Source: Bacteroidia bacterium
Lineage (GTDB): Bacteria; Bacteroidota; Bacteroidia; Flavobacteriales; Flavobacteriaceae
Assembly: GCA_030431695.1 (NCBI GenBank)
Contig: JAUIIU010000006.1
Location: 1 to 64,000, forward strand
Direction: 5' to 3'
DNA length: 64,000 nt
The notes under the pieces were generated by a model. That model worked only from the letters and a program-made list of their open reading frames with translations, was not told where the DNA came from and did not search any database. Shown here one piece after another: positions 25,638-33,513 of the stretch. The translations under genes were made by a program, and so were the position numbers. Every line of letters starts with the position of its first letter. Position 1 is the first letter of the stretch.

Positions 25638-25656
25638 TATTGGGAAAAACCCAATA
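25638..25656. terminator. Weak hairpin between convergent genes
   Basis: TATTGGG and CCCAATA form a 7-bp stem with an AAAAA loop between the propeller lipoprotein gene and the convergent membrane gene. No T tract follows, so termination is uncertain. Confidence 0.35.
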
Positions 25657-25676
25657 ACTCCCTTCGATTAAGCTAA

Positions 25677-26318
25677 TCAGCTATCACCCTGTTGTTTACC
25701 TGAAAGATTCAATTTGGATTGAATTACTGCCTTCAACAGCAAGAAGGGTAAAATAATAATAACCGAACCCCACAGGTTACTCGGTGTAAAGGTTTCCGGG
25801 AAGTTTCTCACTACGAAAAACATTAGTGCCGCACCCACAATTATGGAAATATGAAGTATAATCATATTGGGCGTGAAAGTACCAAAGCTTACCCTGATTG
25901 GCCGTTGGGACCTGTGAAGTAATACGCGTTCAATGGCGACAAATACCAGGTTGATATTGAAATAAATATTCTGAAAAAACAGAATGCTCATATTCATCAG
26001 TATAAGTTCCTGGTTGTTCCAGTTCGCCATAAACCCGAAGAAGACAACGATAAATACGAAGTAAATACCCATCTGTATCACCGAACTAAAGACCGAAGCA
26101 TTTTTCCCACTTCCGAGTACAGCATTCTTATTCTTCCTGAAAAAGATCCCGTCCATGAGAATTCTGATGAGTTCATTCCACCAAAAAAAGTAGATGATAT
26201 AAAAAACGGTGGTTTTTCCACTCCAGACAGAAAGTGCTGTAAGTAGAAGGAAGACCAAATAATCCCATTGGTAATAATACTTCAGATGCCGGTTGATCAT
26301 GGATCGTATTTGATTCAT
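25677..26318 (-). CDS. Multi-span membrane protein of unknown function
   Basis: About five hydrophobic segments are visible (YLVFLLLTALSVW, VFYIIYFFWWNELIRIL, MGIYFVFIVVFFGFMANW, IILHISIIVGAALMFFVV, WGSVIIILPFLLLKAVIQ). Loops are rich in basic residues. I do not recognise the family with confidence. The ATG at 26318 (MNQIRSMINRHLK) is preferred to the TTG at 26345. It is transcribed away from the DinB gene and convergent with the propeller lipoprotein gene. Confidence 0.7.
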   Translation of the reverse strand: MNQIRSMINRHLKYYYQWDYLVFLLLTALSVWSGKTTVFYIIYFFWWNELIRILMDGIFFRKNKNAVLGSGKNASVFSSVIQMGIYFVFIVVFFGFMANWNNQELILMNMSILFFQNIYFNINLVFVAIERVLLHRSQRPIRVSFGTFTPNMIILHISIIVGAALMFFVVRNFPETFTPSNLWGSVIIILPFLLLKAVIQSKLNLSGKQQGDS

Positions 26319-26663
26319 CCCGTGAACTCTTTTGCTGAATAACAAATGCTTTGGCGATATTACTTCTTTTTATTCACATGCTGAAAAAGATTTGCATCTC
26401 ATCTCACATGATCCCGTCCTTCTTTGGTGAGCCAACAATACAATTCTGAAGAACAGTTATTATCATTCGATAGATTTGAACACTGTCTTCCTCGCTGTCC
26501 GAATCCTAGTTCGACCCCTCCCAAGTCTCAAAAAAATGTATCTTTAACTGCGCGCTATTACCGCGAACCTCCCGGGGTGCTTCTGCTTCTATTGGAAGGT
26601 TGCTTGCCAGGGGTCAGAAGGATTCGTTATCGGACATTAACAAACAGAAAGGAATATAAATCA
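26319..26663. other. Divergent intergenic region, possibly holding a decayed gene end
   Basis: The DinB frame stays open through this stretch, but the encoded residues (for example CLPRCPNPSSTPPKSQK) look like translated non-coding DNA. A TTCGACCCCTCCC stretch superficially recalls a tRNA T-arm, but no tRNA folds from it. It should contain the divergent promoters of the two flanking genes; I found no clear consensus pair. Confidence 0.35.
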
Positions 26664-27185
26664 TTGGAAGAATCAGAAACAAAACAGAATCCGGCGTTCT
26701 TGGATTACGTCTACAAACTTAACGAAGGCAAAGAGCTCATGGAGGCTCTCAAACTAAGTCTGAAGGAAATCGACAATCTCGATATTGATCAATTCAACAG
26801 GATCGGGTTGCGAACCTATCAAAAAGGCAAATGGACCATACACAAAATTATACAACATCTCATAGATTGGGAGAGGATCTGGTGCTTCAGGGCGATACTG
26901 TTTGCCCGTGGAGAAGGAACCATCCCGGTTGCACATGACCAGGAGATCATGGGAGAAAACTCAAATGCGGATGAACTGCCCATTGAACAACTGGTGAATG
27001 AACTTCACATAGTGCGCCAGTCAACAATTGCCATGTTCGGATCCTTCAGCAGAAAAATACTTGAAACGAACTGTAAATTCTTCGAATACGAAATGCCGCT
27101 CCATGCGATAGGGTTTACGATTACCGCCCATCAAATTCATCATTTTAATATAATTGATGAGCGATATTTTGCTTTGGACAAATAA
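26664..27185 (+). CDS. DinB-family four-helix protein
   Basis: A four-helix bundle of the DinB/YfiT type, a family of metal-dependent enzymes that includes thiol transferases. The metal-binding histidines are probably in WTIHKIIQHLIDWERIW and the final TAHQIHHFNIIDERYF. The family-like start (EESETKQNPAFLDYVYKLNEG) argues for the TTG at 26664, which gives 173 residues. The track start at 26424 adds about 80 residues that look non-coding. The substrate is unknown. Confidence 0.75.
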   Translation: MEESETKQNPAFLDYVYKLNEGKELMEALKLSLKEIDNLDIDQFNRIGLRTYQKGKWTIHKIIQHLIDWERIWCFRAILFARGEGTIPVAHDQEIMGENSNADELPIEQLVNELHIVRQSTIAMFGSFSRKILETNCKFFEYEMPLHAIGFTITAHQIHHFNIIDERYFALDK

Positions 27186-27218
27186 ACGATTCACAAATCA
27201 CAAATCAGCTGGTGAATA

Positions 27219-27458
27219 TTGAACTCAAAAATTGAAATTACCTTATTCTTCCTTTTTGGAGCCGTCTTTTTCCTGGTAGTCGGTAAGCTACTCGTAAATC
27301 TGTTAAAGAAATTTCATCAGAAGCACAACTCAAAGAACTACGAGAAATTGTCAGGTGTCTTTAAAATATTTGACGTTTTCAACAAGCTAGCTGCAATATT
27401 TTGTTTGATATATATTATCATGATATGGACCCGTATGGTAAATATTCCATCCGAATGA
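27219..27458 (+). CDS. Small membrane protein with two transmembrane helices
   Basis: A 79-residue protein with hydrophobic helices at about residues 7-28 and 54-72, and a basic loop between (KKFHQKHNSKNYEK). The start is probably TTG at 27219, since no ATG precedes the first helix. It lies 33 bases after DinB and may share its transcript. The function is unknown. Confidence 0.55.
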   Translation: MNSKIEITLFFLFGAVFFLVVGKLLVNLLKKFHQKHNSKNYEKLSGVFKIFDVFNKLAAIFCLIYIIMIWTRMVNIPSE

Positions 27459-27577
27459 ATTTTTGAAAAGTAAAAATAGATCGGTTGTGAATATATTTTC
27501 TGAATGTAGGCAAACACATTCAATCCGGCATATAAATGAAATACCCTTACATTTGAGACAATAACTTCCTTAAAACA

Positions 27578-28060
27578 GTGGACTCAAATTTCAGAATAAG
27601 AAAAGTTGCTAAAGACGACCTTCCTCTGATCTTTCAAATGGAAGAAGAAGCTTTCAAACCGAAGCACTATCCGTTGTTCGTTCTCAGGCAATTATTCGAC
27701 ATCGCACCGGAACTCTTTCTGGTGGCGGTCGATGAGCTTGACGATATAAAAGGCTATTGTTTCGGCGGAATCAACCAGGAGGAAGGAATTGGCTGGATTT
27801 TCGCCCTGGCAGTAGCAAAACAGGAGCAAAAGAAAAGGATAGGCGAACGCCTGACACTGGAGTTGCTGGGTTTTTTCAGAAATAAAAACATCAATTCCGT
27901 TCAGCTTACAACCACTACCGATAACGATCCTGCCATTCGATTATATGAAAAAGTTGGGTTTAGAATAGTTACTGAAACTAAGGATTACTATTTCGACAAT
28001 TCACCTCGAGTTGTTATGAAACTGGAAATGGAATCACAAAACAGAGAGGATCTGAACTGA
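27578..28060 (+). CDS. GNAT-family N-acetyltransferase
   Basis: A complete 160-residue GNAT domain resembling RimI/ArgA-type transferases. FRIRKVAKDDLPLIFQMEEEAF is the first strand-helix unit. AVAKQEQKKRIGERLTLELLGFF is the acetyl-CoA loop, and TTDNDPAIRLYEKVGFRIVTETKDYYFD the final motif. The substrate could be a protein N-terminus or a small amine. GTG is the start codon. DUF4386 follows 17 bases later, so the two genes probably share a transcript. Confidence 0.82.
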   Translation: MDSNFRIRKVAKDDLPLIFQMEEEAFKPKHYPLFVLRQLFDIAPELFLVAVDELDDIKGYCFGGINQEEGIGWIFALAVAKQEQKKRIGERLTLELLGFFRNKNINSVQLTTTTDNDPAIRLYEKVGFRIVTETKDYYFDNSPRVVMKLEMESQNREDLN

Positions 28061-28077
28061 TCAAAAACTGAAGTAAA

Positions 28078-28719
28078 ATGAACGCATCACCCACACCGAG
28101 GAAATTTGCCATACTGGCCGGAGTCAGCTATCTGGTTATCTTTTTCGCGGCTATTTACGCCAATTTCGTTGTTCTGGAAGCCTTGCTGAATGACCCACTT
28201 GATACTGTAAACAATCACCATATGTCGGTTCGTCTCGGCATACTGGCCTTCCTGCTAACCGTCGTTTTCGATGTGGTCGTTGCCTGGGCTTTGTACCAGA
28301 TGTACAAGGAACACCACCTGTCCGGCCTTAGCGCTTATTTCCGACTCATGCACGCGGTGATCATGGGTGTCGCCATATACGTTCTACCCGAGGTTCTTAT
28401 ATCAGACAGCAGTGAACAGATCCTCGCCCTGGTGAATCGTTTTAACATAATCTGGCTCATCGGTCTGTTCTTCTTCGGAATTCACCTCATCCTGCTCGGT
28501 AGGATCCTGGGTAAACCAAAAGTGATCGCCGTATTCCTCGCAATTGCAGGAGTAATGTACATGATCGATACCATTGCTCATTTCGTACAACCTAATTACA
28601 ATGATCATGCTGATATCTTCCTGGCTGTGGTGGCAGTTTGCAGTATTGTTGGCGAACTGTCATTCACAATATGGTTACTTATTAAGGGTGGTAAGAATGT
28701 TGCTCCAGCTAAAAAGTAA
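28078..28719 (+). CDS. DUF4386 family membrane protein
   Basis: A 213-residue inner-membrane protein with six predicted helices. It matches the DUF4386 pattern (KFAILAGVSYLVIFFAAIYANFVV at the start, YALY-like MYKEHHLSGLSAYFRLMHAVIMG in the middle, GVMYMIDTIAHFV near the end). The role of the family is unknown. Upstream genes on the same strand may be co-transcribed. A promoter motif shared with the methyltransferase gene follows. Confidence 0.82.
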   Translation: MNASPTPRKFAILAGVSYLVIFFAAIYANFVVLEALLNDPLDTVNNHHMSVRLGILAFLLTVVFDVVVAWALYQMYKEHHLSGLSAYFRLMHAVIMGVAIYVLPEVLISDSSEQILALVNRFNIIWLIGLFFFGIHLILLGRILGKPKVIAVFLAIAGVMYMIDTIAHFVQPNYNDHADIFLAVVAVCSIVGELSFTIWLLIKGGKNVAPAKK

Positions 28720-28737
28720 ATCCTTTCCAGCCATTAG

Positions 28738-28772
28738 CACTCACTCATAATTCGTAACTTTATTAAGTAAAT
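28738..28772 (+). promoter_or_regulatory. Shared promoter motif, copy 1 (hydrolase-AraC gene)
   Basis: The pattern CACTC, six variable bases, AATTCGTAACTTTATTAAGTAAAT recurs almost unchanged at 30936-30970 before the methyltransferase gene. It includes a TAACTTTA that fits a -7 element. Here the motif runs directly into the ATG at 28771. Confidence 0.6.
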
Positions 28773-30003
28773 GAACTTCAAGTTCATTGAACGCAACCAT
28801 ATTTCTTTGAAACCCAAAACGAATTATACAAAAAGTGGCGATTTCAATATTGCGTATCAGGTTATCGGTAACGGGCCGGTAGACATTATATATATTCCCG
28901 GTTGGGTTTCGAATATTGATATGATGTGGGCCGAACCCAGGCTAGCTGCTTTTTTAACCAGGCTCACTTTCTTTGCAAGACTCATATTATTCGACAAACG
29001 AGGTACTGGGCTTTCGGATAGGACAGATGAGTTTTCCACCCTGGAAGAGCGTCTGGATGATATCATTGCGGTGATGAACGCCACCGCATCAGAAAAAGCA
29101 TTTTTGTTCAGTCATTCCGAAGGGGGTTCGGTTAGCCTTTTATTCTCCATGAAATACCCCGAACGCACCCTGGGTGTAATAGGATTTGGCATATTCGCCA
29201 AACGAAGATATTCCAAAGATTATCCCTGGGCTCCTACAGATGAAGAACGCGAGGTTTCCAATAAATTGATCGAAGACAATTGGGCCCACGGCGACCTGGA
29301 TGAACTTCGGGACCTTGTTCCTTCCCTGGCTCATGACAACAGTTTTATGGAATGGCTGGCAAGTTACCTGCGTTCCGGTGCCAGTCCGAAAGCAGCTTTG
29401 TTGCTACACAAACAATGTACAGTAATCGACGTTACCGATATCCTTGGGTCTATCCGGGTGCCAACACTTCTGCTTTTCAGAAAAGAAGATTACGAGATCA
29501 AGGTTGAAGAAGGCAGGTATATCGCAGATCGCGTTCCTAACTCAAAACTGGTAGAATTTGAAGGCCGGGATCATCTTTTCTGGACGGGTGACACCTATCC
29601 TGTTCTAGCCGAAATTGAAGAGTTTGTAACCGGAATACGCCCCAATAGGGAACAATTCCAAAGCGACACATCCAAAAGCAGCAAAACCGGAGTGGATATA
29701 GAATCTGTAATGTTGGAAAATTTTCTCTACAATTTGAAAGTGGAGGAATTCGCCAAAATGTGCGGAAAAAGCCTCTCTGCCTTCAAGCGGGATTTCAAAG
29801 CTAAGTTCAATACAACACCTTCCAGATGGATCAAATGCCAACGCCTCGAACACGCCAGGAGGTTATTGGTAGAGAGCGATCTCAATATCAACCAGGTCTG
29901 TTATGACAGCGGATTTATAAACTCCTCTCACTTCATTAAATCCTTCAAAGAAAAATATAAGCTCCCACCACATCAGTATCGTGCCAGGCATCTTTTACCT
30001 TAA
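28771..30003 (+). CDS. Alpha/beta-hydrolase fused to an AraC-type DNA-binding domain
   Basis: Residues 20-290 are an alpha/beta-hydrolase. The oxyanion region is IYIPGWVSNIDMMW, FDKRGTGLSDR follows, the nucleophile elbow is FLFSHSEGGSVSLLF, the probable acid lies near FRKEDYE and the histidine is in EGRDHLFW. Residues 305-410 form an AraC double helix-turn-helix (VEEFAKMCGKSLSAFKRDFKAKF, NINQVCYDSGFINSSHFIKSFKEKYKLPPHQYR). The catalytic triad looks complete. Such hydrolases are more often fused to LuxR or cyclase domains. It could be a regulator that binds or cleaves an ester or lactone signal. Confidence 0.85.
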   Translation: MNFKFIERNHISLKPKTNYTKSGDFNIAYQVIGNGPVDIIYIPGWVSNIDMMWAEPRLAAFLTRLTFFARLILFDKRGTGLSDRTDEFSTLEERLDDIIAVMNATASEKAFLFSHSEGGSVSLLFSMKYPERTLGVIGFGIFAKRRYSKDYPWAPTDEEREVSNKLIEDNWAHGDLDELRDLVPSLAHDNSFMEWLASYLRSGASPKAALLLHKQCTVIDVTDILGSIRVPTLLLFRKEDYEIKVEEGRYIADRVPNSKLVEFEGRDHLFWTGDTYPVLAEIEEFVTGIRPNREQFQSDTSKSSKTGVDIESVMLENFLYNLKVEEFAKMCGKSLSAFKRDFKAKFNTTPSRWIKCQRLEHARRLLVESDLNINQVCYDSGFINSSHFIKSFKEKYKLPPHQYRARHLLP

Positions 30004-30109
30004 CTGAAATGGGTTTTGGACGTTTTAGAATATTTTTTGGGCGATTTTGAAAGTCTTGCCAGTTTGTTTATACTGAATTTTACACTGTTCAACTAAATAA
30101 ATTACAATT

Positions 30110-30601
30110 ATGAAAACTCGACTATTATTTACTCTTATCATGTTGACGGGTGTTTTTATTTCTGAAACCAATGCCCAGGCCGACTTGATCAACGATGAAT
30201 TCCCGGAAGCCAAACAAGAAGTGCTGGAAACCTTTGGCGCAATTGCCCAAAGTATAAAAGAAGGTGATATGGATGGGTTAATCGCCTTTCATGCATACGG
30301 CCCAAAATTCACCGAATTCAAAAACGGAGAGCCAAGGAATGGCAGCGCAGACAACGAAGCATTCGAAAGAAACACGTTTGGTGCTGTGACCGAAGTCGTC
30401 AAACTAGACGCTAAAGATCTTCAGATAGCAGTTTACGGAGATGTGGCCAATATGACATTTCACTCCGACTTCCACCTGAAGTTTGGTGAAGATCTCGTGG
30501 TAGTGAACAATCAAATATCACTGTTGTTCGTGAAGACAGATGACGGTTGGAAAATTGTTCATGAGCATCATTCACCTTTGAATAATGAAACAGGTAAATA
30601 G
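30110..30601 (+). CDS. Exported NTF2/SnoaL-like protein
   Basis: A signal peptide (MKTRLLFTLIMLTGVFISETNAQA) is followed by a cone-shaped NTF2-like fold (EVLETFGAIAQSIKEGDMDGLIAFHAYGPKFTEF, NMTFHSDFHLKFGEDLVVVNNQISLLFVKTDDGWKIVHEHHSPL). It belongs with DUF4440/SnoaL-like proteins, for which catalysis is often unproven. The periplasmic location follows from the signal. The last 17 bases overlap the next gene, so translation is probably coupled. Confidence 0.8.
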   Translation: MKTRLLFTLIMLTGVFISETNAQADLINDEFPEAKQEVLETFGAIAQSIKEGDMDGLIAFHAYGPKFTEFKNGEPRNGSADNEAFERNTFGAVTEVVKLDAKDLQIAVYGDVANMTFHSDFHLKFGEDLVVVNNQISLLFVKTDDGWKIVHEHHSPLNNETGK

Positions 30602-30917
30602 AATCCTCAGAACCTGGCGAGGCTGGACCTCCCCGGAGAACGCACCGGTTTACGAAAATATGCTTGTCAACGAAGTCTTCCCTGCCGTAAAGGAGAACGG
30701 GGTGGATGGACTGGAAAAAGTAAGTATCTCTACCCGTGAGAACAAAGATGAAGTTGAATTCTTTCTCGTTCTTCAATTCGATTCACTGGATTCGGTAAGG
30801 AAATTTGCCGGTGAAGATTACGAAAAGGCTTATATCCCCGACAATGCGAAAAGGGTATTATCCAGATTCGACCATACCGCCCTGCATTTTGATCTGAAGG
30901 AGGAATTATTTCTTTGA
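30585..30917 (+). CDS. Antibiotic-biosynthesis-monooxygenase-like small protein
   Basis: A 110-residue protein with the ferredoxin-like pattern of ABM/dimeric alpha-beta-barrel proteins: ILRTWRGWTSPENAPVYENMLVNEVFPAV, KVSISTRENKDEVEFFLVLQFDSLDSVRKFAG, then AKRVLSRFDHTALHFDL. The family includes cofactor-free monooxygenases and stress proteins, but the activity here is unknown. The start overlaps the end of the NTF2-like gene. Confidence 0.7.
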   Translation: MKQVNRILRTWRGWTSPENAPVYENMLVNEVFPAVKENGVDGLEKVSISTRENKDEVEFFLVLQFDSLDSVRKFAGEDYEKAYIPDNAKRVLSRFDHTALHFDLKEELFL

Positions 30918-30935
30918 GCAAAAGCTTTAGCAAAA

Positions 30936-30970
30936 CACTCGAACTTAATTCGTAATTTTAGTAGGTAAAT
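30936..30970 (+). promoter_or_regulatory. Shared promoter motif, copy 2 (methyltransferase gene)
   Basis: CACTC, six variable bases, AATTCGTAATTTTAGTAGGTAAAT. It matches the site at 28738-28772 at 21 of the 24 bases after the spacer and in all five CACTC bases. The ATG follows at 30980. Confidence 0.6.
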
Positions 30971-30979
30971 CTATCCCAA

Positions 30980-31792
30980 ATGGAGAAAGAGGCATCTGCA
31001 TACATCCTTGGAACCGACAAACAGGAGTTGTTAAGACTGGGGATCCAGCACCAGGTTTGGGCCGAAGAAGCTCAGCAGGGTTGGAACTCGGCGGGTTTCC
31101 GCGAGGGACAGACCCTGCTCGATCTTGGTTGCGGGCCAGGTTTCTGCACCCAGGAGCTGGCGTTTATTACTGGTGAGTCCGGAAAAGTGATCGGGGTGGA
31201 CAAGTCTGAAGGCTTCATAAATCACCTCCGCCGAACTTCAGAATTACATTATTTGAATATCGAAAGTATCTGTGCCGATTTCGACCAAATGGAACTTGAT
31301 CCTAATTCACTCGACGGCATGTACTGTCGCTGGGCACTGGCATGGCTACCCAACCCGAGAGAGATCCTTCGTAAGGTGTATGAAGCTATGAAACCGGGAG
31401 GAAAGATGGTGATCCACGAATACTACGACTGGAGCACCTTGCAAACCCAGCCTGAGAAACTTAACCTGGCGATGGGAATCGCTGCCGCCTTGAAAAGTTT
31501 TAAGGATTCCGAAGGCGAGATCGATATAGGACGACAGCTACCCGAAGTTTTGCTGGCCATGGGTATGAAGATCCGAAGTGTTCGGCTCATGCCAAAATTG
31601 GCACAGCCAGATCAGTTTGTGTGGCAATGGCCCAAAACTTTCTTCTACAGCTATTTTCCAAGACTTACGGAAGCAGGCTTACTCGATCCGGCCATTGAAA
31701 AACTGGCTCTTTCAGAAATGGAAGAACTGGAGAAAATCCCGGGAGCAACACTTTGCACCCCGCTTATGGTAGAGGTAATTGCAGAAAAATAA
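30980..31792 (+). CDS. Class I SAM-dependent methyltransferase
   Basis: Motif I is LLDLGCGPGFCTQELA, followed by the acidic VIGVDKSEG and the post-motif LDGMYCRWALAWLPNPREILRKVYEAMKPGGKMVIHEYYDW. These mark a complete class I methyltransferase of the UbiE/Methyltransf_11 kind with 270 residues. The substrate is not evident. Four bases after its stop comes a small membrane-protein gene, so both are probably on one mRNA. It shares a promoter motif with the hydrolase-AraC regulator gene. Confidence 0.85.
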   Translation: MEKEASAYILGTDKQELLRLGIQHQVWAEEAQQGWNSAGFREGQTLLDLGCGPGFCTQELAFITGESGKVIGVDKSEGFINHLRRTSELHYLNIESICADFDQMELDPNSLDGMYCRWALAWLPNPREILRKVYEAMKPGGKMVIHEYYDWSTLQTQPEKLNLAMGIAAALKSFKDSEGEIDIGRQLPEVLLAMGMKIRSVRLMPKLAQPDQFVWQWPKTFFYSYFPRLTEAGLLDPAIEKLALSEMEELEKIPGATLCTPLMVEVIAEK

Positions 31793-31796
31793 CGAG

Positions 31797-32180
31797 ATGG
31801 AACAGGCAAAACAAATTCGCACGGTACGTATAATTCAGAAATCAGCAATGATCATCCTGCTTGTATTCAGCCTGCTTATCTTTGTTTTCGCCTTGTTGTC
31901 CGGCTCCGAGTCTTTTGGAGGAGGAGTTCCGGGGATTATCAAGAACAGTCCGAACAGCTTGCCTTGGCTGGTTATGCTGGTCCTTGTTTTCATCGCTTGG
32001 CGAAACCCTTTTTTCGGCGGGATACTGATCACCATTGCAGGGGCCATACTCACTTACTACTTCAATTTCAGGGGTGGAAACTTTTTCCTGCTCACCTTTA
32101 TCATCTGCCTGTTGATCCTCTTCCTGGGCCTCGTAATCTGGATGTCGGAAAGCTATCTGAAAGCGCTTAAAAAATCCTGA
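31797..32180 (+). CDS. Small membrane protein with about four helices
   Basis: A 127-residue protein with four hydrophobic segments (SAMIILLVFSLLIFVFALL, LPWLVMLVLVFIAWR, FFGGILITIAGAILTYYF, FFLLTFIICLLILFLGLVIWM). No named family is recognised. The ATG at 31797 is chosen over the TTG at 31779, which overlaps the methyltransferase. The 4-base spacing suggests a shared transcript with that gene. Confidence 0.7.
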   Translation: MEQAKQIRTVRIIQKSAMIILLVFSLLIFVFALLSGSESFGGGVPGIIKNSPNSLPWLVMLVLVFIAWRNPFFGGILITIAGAILTYYFNFRGGNFFLLTFIICLLILFLGLVIWMSESYLKALKKS

Positions 32181-32206
32181 TGACTGTTCAGGAATGATTA
32201 TTATCA

Positions 32207-32237
32207 TTGTGTAGCCGCTGGGTTTGGGTAAATTTTG
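32207..32237 (+). promoter_or_regulatory. Promoter of the porin-acs operon
   Basis: TTG (32207-32209), 19 bases, then TAAATTTTG (32229-32237), one base off the -7 consensus. A TGATC-N6-GATCA inverted repeat (32240-32255) lies just downstream, around the likely transcription start, and may be an operator. Confidence 0.5.
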
Positions 32238-32275
32238 TGTGATCGTTGTTGATCATAACGAAATTGTAGAAACTC

Positions 32276-33502
32276 ATGAGAATCCATTCCACTATTTTAG
32301 CCCTGTTCGTATTGTTATTGATCAGTTCTAACCAACTGTATTCCCAGGGATCTCCTGATTACAACGGAGGACTGAAGATCAAATTCGACGAAGAAGGAAA
32401 TAAATACCTTCGCCTCATTTCATGGGTACAGGCTCAGGCAGTTTACAACGACAACGTCCCGGAAGACGCCAGCCACCTAAACTTCAATTTACGCAGGGCA
32501 AGGATACTAGCCTACGCACAGATCAATGAAAAATTCCTGATCCTGACACATATCGGACTCAACAACCTGAACGCGGAAAATTTAAGTCCGTTTGGTAAAG
32601 GCGACGATTCACAGGTGTTTCTCCACGGTGTTTGGGGGCAGTATAATATCGGGAACCACTCCATTGGTGGCGGCCTTCATTACTGGAATGGAATTTCGAG
32701 GCTGAATAACCACAGCACGTTGAACTTTCTTACTCTTGACAATAACAGGCAGTCCTGGGCGACTTTTGGCTTAACCGATCAGTTCGGAAGGCATATTGGA
32801 TTCTATGGCAAAGGTAACTTCGGAAAACTGCAGTACCGGGTCGCTGTCAACGACGTCCTAAAAAACGGTGTTGACGACAGGGATCCTTCGGAAGTTGACG
32901 GCGCTGTCTACGCCGGGCGGAGACTGCTTGGTTCCGGGGATAGCGGATTCGCTTACGCCGGTTACTTCGATTTCAACTTTCTTGACCAGGAATCGAATCT
33001 GCTGCCCTTCAAAGTTGGCACCTACCTGGGAACCAGGAAAGTGTTCAATGTTGGGGCGGGTTTCTTCTATCATCCCAGCGGTTCTGTAGTTTTCAATTCC
33101 GATGGAATGCTGTCCGGGGAAGATGTCGCCATCTTCGCGATCGACGCGTTCTACGATGCTCCGATTGGGGAAAATGGAGCTGCTGTTACCGCCTATGCTA
33201 CATACCAGTCGAACAACTATGGAAAAGATTATTTGTTCAATGTTTATGGAACCGGTGGGATGTTTTACACACATGCCGGCTACCTGTTTCAGGGAGATCC
33301 GAATAAGGCCAGGTTTCAACCCTTCATCTCATTTGCGTCCAATAGTTATGATGCAGTCTCGGATAATAGGAATATATTTGGGATTGGAGCCAATGCATTT
33401 TTCAGCGGTCACAATTCAAAACTGACCCTGGAATACAAAAATCAGAAATTCGGTGATGCTGAAAACTCAAGTGTGACGCTCCAGGCAATGATCTATCTGT
33501 AA
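32276..33502 (+). CDS. Outer-membrane porin (phosphate-selective porin-like)
   Basis: A signal peptide ending LYSQ is followed by a barrel of alternating strands with aromatic girdles, ending VTLQAMIYL as expected for an outer-membrane protein. The plug-free, OprP/OprO-like pattern (KFDEEGNKYLRLISWVQAQAVYNDN, FNLRRARILAYAQIN, FGLTDQFGRHIGFYGKGNFGKLQYRVAVND) suggests a diffusion channel. The substrate is unknown. The acetyl-CoA synthetase gene starts 11 bases later, so the pair may handle acetate or another short acid. Confidence 0.85.
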   Translation: MRIHSTILALFVLLLISSNQLYSQGSPDYNGGLKIKFDEEGNKYLRLISWVQAQAVYNDNVPEDASHLNFNLRRARILAYAQINEKFLILTHIGLNNLNAENLSPFGKGDDSQVFLHGVWGQYNIGNHSIGGGLHYWNGISRLNNHSTLNFLTLDNNRQSWATFGLTDQFGRHIGFYGKGNFGKLQYRVAVNDVLKNGVDDRDPSEVDGAVYAGRRLLGSGDSGFAYAGYFDFNFLDQESNLLPFKVGTYLGTRKVFNVGAGFFYHPSGSVVFNSDGMLSGEDVAIFAIDAFYDAPIGENGAAVTAYATYQSNNYGKDYLFNVYGTGGMFYTHAGYLFQGDPNKARFQPFISFASNSYDAVSDNRNIFGIGANAFFSGHNSKLTLEYKNQKFGDAENSSVTLQAMIYL

Positions 33503-33513
33503 TAAATTCCCTT

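Noticed and set aside
26480-26545. Possible tRNA or tRNA fragment (GTCCGAATCC, TTCGACCCCTCCC)
   Set aside because: No acceptor, D or anticodon arms can be paired around it and the T-arm itself does not pair.
26424-26663. N-terminal extension of the DinB protein
   Set aside because: The residues look like translated non-coding DNA, and the family-like start lies at the TTG at 26664.
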